NCBI RefSeq assembly: GCF_900186995.1
Contig: NZ_LT906463.1
Location: forward strand, 372,001 to 436,000
Source of the DNA: Haemophilus pittmaniae
GTDB lineage: Bacteria; Pseudomonadota; Gammaproteobacteria; Enterobacterales; Pasteurellaceae
DNA: 64,000 bases
Direction of reading: 5' to 3'
Positions 40,227 to 49,700 of this stretch are shown here, piece after piece. The notes beneath the pieces were generated by a model. That model worked only from the letters and a program-made list of their open reading frames with translations, was not told where the DNA came from and ran no database searches. Position numbers and translations under genes: made by a program. Position 1 is the first letter of the stretch, and each line of letters starts with the position of its first letter.

Positions 40227-41048
40227 TTATTTGCCACGACGACGTACGATATATTTATCAGTACGTTTGTTGTGACGAGTTTTCTTACCTTTGGTTTGAA
40301 CGCCCCAAGGAGTTACTGGGTGTTTACCAAAGTTACGACCTTCACCACCACCGTGTGGGTGATCTACCGGGTTCATTGCAGTACCACGAACTGTAGGGCG
40401 AATGCCTCTCCAGCGGTTAGCACCAGCTTTACCCAATACGCGAAGCATATGTTCTGAGTTACCAACTTCACCGATTGTAGCAACACATTCAGCTAATACT
40501 TTACGCATTTCGCCTGAACGTAAACGTAAAGTTACGTAGTTGCCTTCACGAGCGATGATTTGTACATAAGCACCAGCAGAACGAGCGATTTGACCGCCTT
40601 TACCTGGTTTTAATTCAACGTTATGTACTGTTGAACCAACTGGGATATTACGCATTGGTAATGAGTTACCCACTTTGATTGGTGAGTTAACGCCAGCTTG
40701 GATTTGATCGCCAACTGACAAACCTTTAGGTGCTAAGATATAACGACGTTCACCATCTTTATAAAGCACTAAAGCAATGTTAGCTGAACGGTTTGGATCA
40801 TATTCTAAACGCTCAACAACCGCTGGGATATCTAACTTGTTACGTTTGAAATCGATTAAACGGTAATGTTGTTTATGACCACCACCGATGTGGCGAGTGG
40901 TAATACGACCATAGTTGTTACGACCACCAGTTTTAGATTTAGTATCTAGAAGAGGCGCGTAAGGTTTACCCTTGTATAATTCAGGGTTCACGATTTTAAC
41001 AACGTGACGACGACCAGCGGAGGTCGGCTTACATTTAACGATAGCCAT
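40227..41048 (-). CDS. rplB: Ribosomal protein L2
   Basis: A large-subunit protein of 273 residues needed for subunit joining and peptidyl transferase assembly. It contains the conserved [18 protein letters not shown] segment (about 219-236), including the essential histidine. Confidence 0.97.
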   Translation of the reverse strand: MAIVKCKPTSAGRRHVVKIVNPELYKGKPYAPLLDTKSKTGGRNNYGRITTRHIGGGHKQHYRLIDFKRNKLDIPAVVERLEYDPNRSANIALVLYKDGERRYILAPKGLSVGDQIQAGVNSPIKVGNSLPMRNIPVGSTVHNVELKPGKGGQIARSAGAYVQIIAREGNYVTLRLRSGEMRKVLAECVATIGEVGNSEHMLRVLGKAGANRWRGIRPTVRGTAMNPVDHPHGGGEGRNFGKHPVTPWGVQTKGKKTRHNKRTDKYIVRRRGK

Positions 41049-41065
41049 TCTCTAATTTCCTCCGA

Positions 41066-41365
41066 TTACTCTGCACTATCCACGAAGTCCAAATTCTGGC
41101 CTTCGGCTAAAGTTACATAAGCTTTTTTCCAGTCGCTGCGACGACCCATTTTGTTACCACGGCGTTTAGTTTTACCTTTAACAACCACAGTACGAACAGA
41201 GTCAACTTTTACTTCAAATAATTGAGCAACAGCAGCAGCAATTTCAGCTTTGTTCGCATCTAAAGCAACTTTAAGTACAACAGTGTTAGATTTTTCAGCA
41301 TTGTTAGTTGCTTTTTCAGAGATGTGCGGTGCACGTAGCACGCTTAGCAAACGTTCTTGACTCAT
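41066..41365 (-). CDS. rplW: Ribosomal protein L23
   Basis: An exit-tunnel protein of 99 residues and docking site of trigger factor and SRP. It begins [20 protein letters not shown]; the loop [20 protein letters not shown] reaches into the tunnel. It overlaps rplD by 4 bp (ATGA). Confidence 0.97.
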   Translation of the reverse strand: MSQERLLSVLRAPHISEKATNNAEKSNTVVLKVALDANKAEIAAAVAQLFEVKVDSVRTVVVKGKTKRRGNKMGRRSDWKKAYVTLAEGQNLDFVDSAE

Positions 41366-41964
41366 GCTAGGATCTCCTCAATTTGTTTGACAGCGTCAAC
41401 AGTAACAATCACTTTATCGAAAGCGATTAAGCTAACTGGATCGATACCTTGAACATCACGTACATCAACTTTATATAAGTTACGCGCCGCTAAGAATAGA
41501 TTTTCATCTAAACTTGCTGTGATAATTAATGCATCTTCAACTGCTAAATCTTTTAATTTTTGTACTAAAACTTTAGTTTTTGGTGCATCTAATTCGAATT
41601 TTTCAACAACAACCAAACGGTCTTGACGAACTAATTCAGAAAGAATGCTTTTGATAGCACCACGGTACATTTTCTTGTTCACTTTTTGGCTGTGATCTTG
41701 TGGTTTAGCCGCGAAGGTTGTACCACCAGAACGCCAGATTGGTGATTTGATATCACCAGAACGAGCGCGACCTGTACCTTTTTGACGCCAAGGTTTTTTA
41801 CCTGAACCAGACACTTCAGCACGAGTTTTTTGTGCACGAGTACCTTGACGAGCACCTGCTGCATAAGCAACAACAACTTGGTGAATCAAAGCTTCGTTAA
41901 ACTCACGTCCGAAGGTAGTTTCAGAAACAGTTAGTGCGTTTGCACCTACAACTTGTAATTCCAT
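41362..41964 (-). CDS. rplD: Ribosomal protein L4 (operon autoregulator)
   Basis: A large-subunit protein of 200 residues. In enteric bacteria, free L4 represses the S10 operon by binding its mRNA leader, and a leader of similar length is present here (42935-43118). The extended loop with [20 protein letters not shown], then [13 protein letters not shown], lines the exit tunnel. Confidence 0.97.
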   Translation of the reverse strand: MELQVVGANALTVSETTFGREFNEALIHQVVVAYAAGARQGTRAQKTRAEVSGSGKKPWRQKGTGRARSGDIKSPIWRSGGTTFAAKPQDHSQKVNKKMYRGAIKSILSELVRQDRLVVVEKFELDAPKTKVLVQKLKDLAVEDALIITASLDENLFLAARNLYKVDVRDVQGIDPVSLIAFDKVIVTVDAVKQIEEILA

Positions 41965-41979
41965 CTCTATCTCCTAGAC

Positions 41980-42606
41980 TTATGCTTTAACTGCCGGCTT
42001 AACGATAACATCGCTATTGATAGCACCAGGTACAGAACCTTTTACTAATAGCAATTTACGCTCAGCATCTACACGAACAACTTCAAGTGATTGAACGGTT
42101 ACACGCTCAGCACCTAAATGTCCTGCCATTTTTTTACCTTTAAACACACGACCCGGAGTTTGGTTTTGACCAATAGAACCAAGTACACGATGTGATAAAG
42201 AGTTACCATGGGTAGCATCTTGGGTACGGAAGTTCCAACGTTTAACACCACCTTGGAAACCTTTACCTTTAGAAGTACCAGTAACATCTACTTTTTTAAC
42301 ATCTGCAAAGATGTCAACATTGATTTCTTGACCTAAAGTGAATTCTTCACCTTCAGTACGAAATTCCCATAAACCGCGACCAGCTTCAACACCTGCTTTC
42401 ACGAAATGGCCTGCTTCAGGCTTAGTTACACGATTCGCTTTTTTAGAACCAGTAGTAACTTGAACTGCAGTATAGCCATCGTTTTCAAGAGTTTTAACTT
42501 GAGTTACGCGGTTGGCTTCGATTTCGATAACGGTAACTGGCACAGAAACACCGTCTTCATTGAAGATACGGGTCATACCAACTTTACGACCGACTAAACC
42601 AATCAT
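41980..42606 (-). CDS. rplC: Ribosomal protein L3
   Basis: A large-subunit protein of 208 residues that helps start assembly of the 50S subunit. It begins [15 protein letters not shown]. The central loop has [20 protein letters not shown]; its glutamine (QNQTPG, near 151) is the residue methylated by PrmB in E. coli. Confidence 0.97.
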   Translation of the reverse strand: MIGLVGRKVGMTRIFNEDGVSVPVTVIEIEANRVTQVKTLENDGYTAVQVTTGSKKANRVTKPEAGHFVKAGVEAGRGLWEFRTEGEEFTLGQEINVDIFADVKKVDVTGTSKGKGFQGGVKRWNFRTQDATHGNSLSHRVLGSIGQNQTPGRVFKGKKMAGHLGAERVTVQSLEVVRVDAERKLLLVKGSVPGAINSDVIVKPAVKA

Positions 42607-42622
42607 TGTAATAACCTCTTAA

Positions 42623-43118
<496 letters not shown>

Positions 43119-43124
43119 GCGCGA

Positions 43125-43153
43125 ATATTACACAAATTGACCTGATAACGCAA
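43125..43153 (-). promoter_or_regulatory. S10 operon promoter
   Basis: On the minus strand: -35 TTGCGT (43153-43148), 17-bp spacer, -10 TAATAT (43130-43125), then a GC-rich discriminator CGCGCGC as found in stringently controlled promoters. Confidence 0.75.
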
Positions 43154-43293
43154 GCTTTTTCTTATATTAAAATCGTAAAATTAGGTTCTCCCAGCTAATT
43201 CAATTTGACTAAGTAGACATCCAATAAATTGGACGAGTATAACAACATAACCCCTTCTAGAAATCTCATCCCCCCAATATTATGTGCTCGCAA

Positions 43294-43325
43294 ATATAAA
43301 GAGCAGTAGATACTGCTCTTTATAT
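43294..43325 (-). terminator. Long perfect palindrome after the two-partner secretion locus
   Basis: A 15-bp perfect inverted repeat, ATATAAAGAGCAGTA and its complement around a 2-nt centre. It is placed about 64 bp past the stop of the last gene of the locus, where a terminator is expected. It lacks a long T run after the stem, so the call is not certain. Confidence 0.55.
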
Positions 43326-43389
43326 ATTAATAACTTACATACCTAATTTTATATTTTTCTCAAAATTATGGTCTTATCCTAAAGAATAC

Positions 43390-43746
43390 TTATCCCCAAG
43401 GTTTAGCATCAGGTCTACTATATTTTTTACGCCATTGTACACATACAGGTCTATTCCACATTGTTCTTTCTTCGCAAATCGGTCCACCTTCTAAATACCA
43501 ACCTTTTTTTTCTAAACAAAGATTAACTTCAGGATCATCACTTTCTCCTATCACATAATCCATTCCACAATCGTCCATATCTTTCTCTCTTCTATCAAGA
43601 TATTTTTCCAATACTTTAGGATCTGAGTCTGGAAATAACGTATTCTCATTATGCAACTGCCAATGGTCATGCGGTGGTGCTGGTTTAAACCCGCCAAAAG
43701 AACAACCAAACAATGTTAGGGAAAATAGTACGAACAAAAATCTCAT
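43390..43746 (-). CDS. Small lipoprotein coupled to the exoprotein gene; candidate immunity protein
   Basis: A lipoprotein of 118 residues: signal peptide with lipobox LFGC (Cys15), then a short acidic and aromatic domain with four further cysteines (DDCGMDY, NLCLEKKGWY, PICEER, PVCVQW), which may form two disulfide bonds. I do not recognise a named family with certainty. Its ATG overlaps the exoprotein stop (ATGA), so it is made with the exoprotein. A periplasm-facing lipoprotein encoded next to a secreted putative hydrolase is the pattern of immunity proteins for lipase effectors; that role is inference. Confidence 0.65.
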   Translation of the reverse strand: MRFLFVLFSLTLFGCSFGGFKPAPPHDHWQLHNENTLFPDSDPKVLEKYLDRREKDMDDCGMDYVIGESDDPEVNLCLEKKGWYLEGGPICEERTMWNRPVCVQWRKKYSRPDAKPWG

Positions 43747-46700
43747 TTGTTGCCCTCCTTACTGATATTATTTAATTCAAAAATAGTCGTTTCGTTACCC
43801 ATTTTAAGATCTCCTTCTTTTCTATATCCATCTGTTACACATTGCCTTTGTCCTAAACCATGACAATTATGAACTGAAGAAACGTCATCGCTAAACATAT
43901 CTAACTTAACTTTTAGCCAACCATTATTCTTATGATTTTCAATCGTTGTTGCTGGATTTCCACCCAATAACACTGGCATACTACCCACAGGATCTTCTTT
44001 GTGATTTTCAATTCGAATTGCCCCATCCGAAGTTGTCCTTTCTTTACCGGTTTGCAATTTACTTAGGTAGCTATCTGCTCTCGTAACATCCGCTGCAGGA
44101 CCAACCATTTTAATCGTTGTACCTGAAAGTAACCTTTTCGCTTGGTTATCTTCCGTATTTAATACTTTTAATGCATTACTGATTGTTAACGTTCCACGAC
44201 TATGAGAACCAAGGTATAAACCATCTTTACCATATTGATTCATAATATTAATTGCTTGCAAACTTGAATTATCCATACCCAAGAATTTTCCAAAAGAACT
44301 TTCAAACATTTTTTCATAACCGGCAACCAATAGTTCTGAAAAACTATTATTCGCTTTAGGATGATGAACAAAATAAACATCTTTATAGATCCGTTTATTG
44401 ATATCTCCCGTTTTTTCATCTTTGCTAGCAATATAGTTTTGTACTGCAAATTTTGCTGCAGCATTGCGATCATTAAAGATGCCATTAAATGCAACTACAT
44501 ATTTACTTTCTGTTTTTCCTGTCTTTGGATCCGTATAAGTTACTTTTTGTAATTGATTACGTTCTTGATCGGACAGCTCATGTAACAAATAAATATTGCG
44601 ACCTTTATCCAATTGTTGTTTAAGATATTCTTTTCTATTTACTCCCTTAGAATCTGCTTCTTCATTTATTTTCGCCATAATTTCTGGATCCTTTACAGGT
44701 TTTCCATTTTTACCTATTTTATGCGTAAACATCCGATGTTCAGCAATAAACATTGTTCGATAAGCCTCATCCATAGAGCTACCAATATTCTTCGCAAAAT
44801 TCTGAATCGTTACTACATCCTGCTCAACTGTTTTCATCATTCCTGCATAATCTACTTTTTCAAGTTTATTTGCCTGTTGCTCTGTTGATTTCTTGATTGC
44901 TTCAATATTCTTTTTGCCTTCTGCACTACCAATATTAAAATTACCGTCACTAATTACTGCATTAGTTATGCTTTGGTAGCTTTCTTTTTGGCTACTGTTG
45001 CTAGCTAAATTTGCCAAACCAATTTTGGCTGCAGCATACAAATCCGTACTATGGACATCATCTTTGCCTAAACCAAATTTTACTGGTAATTGATTAGCTT
45101 TATTCGGATTAGCCTTATCAAAGGTTTCTCCCTCTCTTCCTTTACGATACATTTCATTAAGTTTTTTGTCTTCTTCTGAAGTTTGATCACGAGCAACCGA
45201 AAATCCTCCCATTAATCCTATAGCTGAAGATTTCGCATTAGAATAATTCTGAATATTGGCATACTCAAAATCTTGTGCGGTTATTTGATTCTTCTCTTTT
45301 ACCGCACTTGAAAGAATAGCCCCTCCGACAGAGGATACTTTATTCCTCACCTCCACATCATAACCATCATCCCCAGCAAAAATACCGGTTTGTTCGTTTA
45401 CAGAGGCATAATCTGAATGAATTTTTGAGCGGTTGTAACTACCGCCAACAGCAACGCCATACCCGACCGTCACACTACCGCTTACATTCATTTGTTTACC
45501 ATCATAAGTTGCCTTATCCTGCAGGCTTTCAATATTAAGATTTTCGGCCGAAACTTCGACACGTTTACCTATAACTTGAGCTCCAATTAAATTCGCATCA
45601 CCTCCTGCCTGAATTACAGTTTTACTATTGCTATCCCCGACATGGCTGGCCACATATGAAACCTCATCGCCATTGCCATATCCCTTGCCATAGTTGTCAC
45701 CAACGGTTAAGCCGGCTGAAACACCTTTACCAATAGCAATCGCTACACCGACGTTAAAACCACTAGACTTATTGGTGCTACGCTCCATATGGGTTTGCTC
45801 AGCCGCTTTAATATTCACCTGATTATCAGCAATCAAGGTTGTTCCCTGCTTACCCGATACATCGGAACCAATAATGTCAATATTGGCATCTTTCCCCACA
45901 GCAGTTGCGACAATATTCACCTTACCATCGGCATTCACTTGTGATTTTGCTGCAGTTTTACCTTCAACATGAGTTTTAGATTCACTTTGCTGTTGGCCAT
46001 ATGTAATCGAAATCTTAATACCTGAACTATCGCCCCCCGATTGACCCGCTCCTGCGCCCATACCGGCAAGCCCGGCTACAGCGCGACCTGCTTGAACTGA
46101 GCTATATGCGGTATTCGCCACCGCCATTGCATTCACTCGGGAACTTTTGCTTTTTCCCATAGTTTGAGCTGATTTAACTGCCCCCTGCACAGCATTAATG
46201 GCATCCAATATTGGTGAAGTCAGCGCAATAGTTAAACCTTTCTGTTCAAAAGTCTGTTTCATATTGCTTTCGTATTTATCATCTGCGGCTTGAATCTTGG
46301 CATTCTTAGCCAAAATATTCACATCACCTTTTATTGCACTTAATGCACTGGCTGTTTGGGTATAATTGTTATCTGCAATAATTGTGGTATTGCCATGTAA
46401 ACTGCCTACTTGGCTACCACTAGCAGAAAGTCTGGTTTGATCAACTTCCAATGCTTGTTTCTGCTGACCGATAGTAAAACCAATCCCAGCTCCCATGAGA
46501 CCTGATTTTTGCTTCATCTCAATATCCTGAGAATAAACACGATTTTCGGCCTCTTTAATCTCAATGTTCTTACCCTTAGCCCATAATCCATTTTCAGCGA
46601 CTACATTGGAACCTTGCACGCTCACGTTACCATGATTAGATTGCAAAATGACTTTATCCGCATCGAATTCCGATGCTTGAGCCAGATCATAGCGATGTTC

Positions 46701-49700
46701 ATGCTTACGAGTTGTCGTAGTTTTATTCACCAGATTCTTAGCTACACTTTTACTGCCCGCAGATAAATCCTCGTAAGAACGGCTTTCTCGAATCAAAATA
46801 TCACCGTCTGATAGCACCCTCATCGTGCCATTACCGGTTATCGACACTCCTTTCATTTCCACGGACCGTCGCCCTTCCAACAGAGCATTAGCCTCGATAT
46901 TTAATCGATTACCGATCTCTTGTTTTCGGTGCAACTTGTAGTAGTTATCCGCATCATTTACATAGTTTTGTTTGCTTTCCGTCTCTAAGGTCGCGAAATT
47001 AAGCCGATTTCCCGCACGAATATCCGCACCTCCTTGTACATTCACTAGCGCACCTTTCAACGTAATATCTTCGTTCGCATACAAGGCTAGTGAACCTCTT
47101 GCATGAGTATCTCCAACATTAATCATTGCCGTACGATCAATGGATTTTTGATAGTCATGCTCAGTATTTGCGGTCTCCGTCAATGTCGATAGTACGCGAA
47201 TATTTTGTCCCTGCCCGACCACATGCGTACCGCGCCATTCTCCACCGAGATTCTGCAAACGTTGTTTGGCCAGTAAATACATCTGATGTCCTTGCAGTAC
47301 ACCACCATTATTTTCAATATTATTGGCATGCAGATAATTCAGATGACGCCCGGTAATAACCCCACTATTACTAACATTATCTAGATCTGCCACTATTTCA
47401 TTGGCTGAAATCACCGCACCGGAACCATCCACATCTGTATTACGCCCCACAATATAAACTTGCGGTACTAGCACTTGAGTCGTACTACCGTCCTTGAGAA
47501 TCACTTCCCGTTTAACCAACCACACCATGTCGGAAGTCAGTTCCTTCATTTGTGCTGCAGTTAATGCCACTCCAGGGATCAAATTTAACTTATCTGCATA
47601 TTGCATACCATTATCCATCAGTGCTTTATATTGCTCATAATCGGATAAATAACCGTCTAGAAAACGACGACCTGTCAATTGATTAATTTGCTCATTGATT
47701 AAACGCTGTTCATAAAAGCCATCCCCTAAACGTTTCAGTATATTCTTAGGATCATTACGCAAGGCTTTCAACATATAGTCTGAACTTAACCAACGAGATT
47801 TTTGGGTAAATCGCGGATCTGTTTCAATTAAAACACTACCACCTTGCGGATTCACCTTATAAAGGCTAGCCTGTGGTATTGTGATCTGCGGTAAATGGGT
47901 TTTGATATTGTTGACCTTGCCGGAATAAAGCGCATCAGTATCACTTTCAGCCAATAGCTTCGCGCCCTGCAATGTAGGCTGAATAGCCGTTGCATGAGCA
48001 TCTACTGTTGTACCGGTATTTGCCACAGACTCACCAATGGTATTCAGCACCAAACCAAATCGCACTGTTTCCGGTGGTTGCTGAGCGAGTGGTGAGCGTA
48101 CTTTTTCATCTAAAAAATCACGGCGATGCTTCAGTCTTTTCCGCCCCCCACCTGGTTTACGTCGAACCTGTTCGTATCGATAAAAGGAACCGATATCCTT
48201 AGTTATTAACTGCGCCTCCAAATCTTCGTTAATCAGTTTTCCTGAACCAGCGGTAATTTCCTTGCCTGACTTTTGAATATCTTGTTGATTAAAAGTAAAG
48301 CGTCCCCCGACAAGTAAGTGGCTATATTGGTTATGAACATGATCGCTTGTTAAATTTAAGTCACCACCTATCAACAATTTTGCCGGAGCCTCATCATATT
48401 TTTCCGGCACATAGCGAATCCGAGTAAATTTCTTACGCTGCCAATAATCACCGGTACTCCCCCGCACATCCGGTTTTGTCGGGTCGAAGAAATCAAATAC
48501 CGCAGTATTGCGACGCTGACCGTTATTGTGATGCATGCGCCCATCTACACCATCGCGAAACCATTCTGAAACCGTTTTAGAATGACGATCTTCAAAACCA
48601 TAAAGGTCAAAATCTTCTCTCTCCTCCCGAATACGTACCTTCACATGAATATCTTTATTATTAATCTTTCCAACTTTTGCTACCGTTGGGCCCAGTAATT
48701 CCATGGTCGCACTTTCATTATTAATCACACTGGCTTTGCCCTCTGCCTGATGCAGTTCATTTAAATGACGACCAATAACCGTTTTTCCTAGCGATAACAC
48801 CAGTGACTTATCACGATTAAGTAATTCATTAAAAGCAAGATCCAAACGTTCCCGTGCTGCAATAGTTGCTCCGTCAAGATTCTCAATACGCGCTGCTTCT
48901 ACAGCTAAATGATTGCCATAAATTCGGCCTGAACCTAAATTTCGGACTTGCTCCCCTTGCAACTGATTCACCACACCATCAATTAAACCGAGATTAATAA
49001 TACTTTTACCCTGCAGTTCCGTTTGCATTGCGGAAATTTCTGCATTTTCATTATTGTGTAACGACTGCCCACGGATTTGGGCCCGATTCCCAACCGCTAA
49101 TTGCGTGTTGTTTACAAAATCGCCCTCGGTCGTAAAAGTCAGATTATTCCCCACAGCAAAGGCATGATTTAGGGTAAAGCTGTCTTTTAAAACAACATCT
49201 AAATCTCCACGAGTCTTAATTGCGCCTTCATCAATTAATCCCTTTGCCTGTAATTGCATGCCTGTAGCCGATTCAATTTTACCCAACGCATTATTTACCA
49301 TTAAGGTCAATGCCGGATTGGTAATATCAATATGACCATTAGAGAGAATTTCGCCTTGCTGGTTATCAAGTCTCTGAGCCACATTTAAAGCAGCAGATTG
49401 AGCCACATAAATACCTCCGGCCTGATTATTGAGATGGGCAGTATGCAACGCCAAAGTGCCTGCCTGAATGCCTAAATGAGGCGTTTCGCCTGTAGCTTTA
49501 GTCTGCGTATTATCCAGCTCATCCACTTGCAATTGAGCCTGTGTGGCAAAAATCAATCCATGCTTATTGGTTAAACTATTCGCCGAGATATCTGCTGTGT
49601 GTGCAATGACTTGTCCTTGTTGGTTGTGTAGTTTATCCGTCTGAGCAGAAAGCACACCCTGACCAGCCCAAAGCAATCCCTGATCATTTTGCAACAATGG

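Noticed and set aside
43743..45300. Classical CdiA-CT/CdiI contact-dependent inhibition module
   Set aside because: No VENN-type border motif was seen, and the downstream gene encodes a lipoprotein, unlike the mostly cytoplasmic CdiI proteins. A toxin/immunity role is kept only as a hypothesis.
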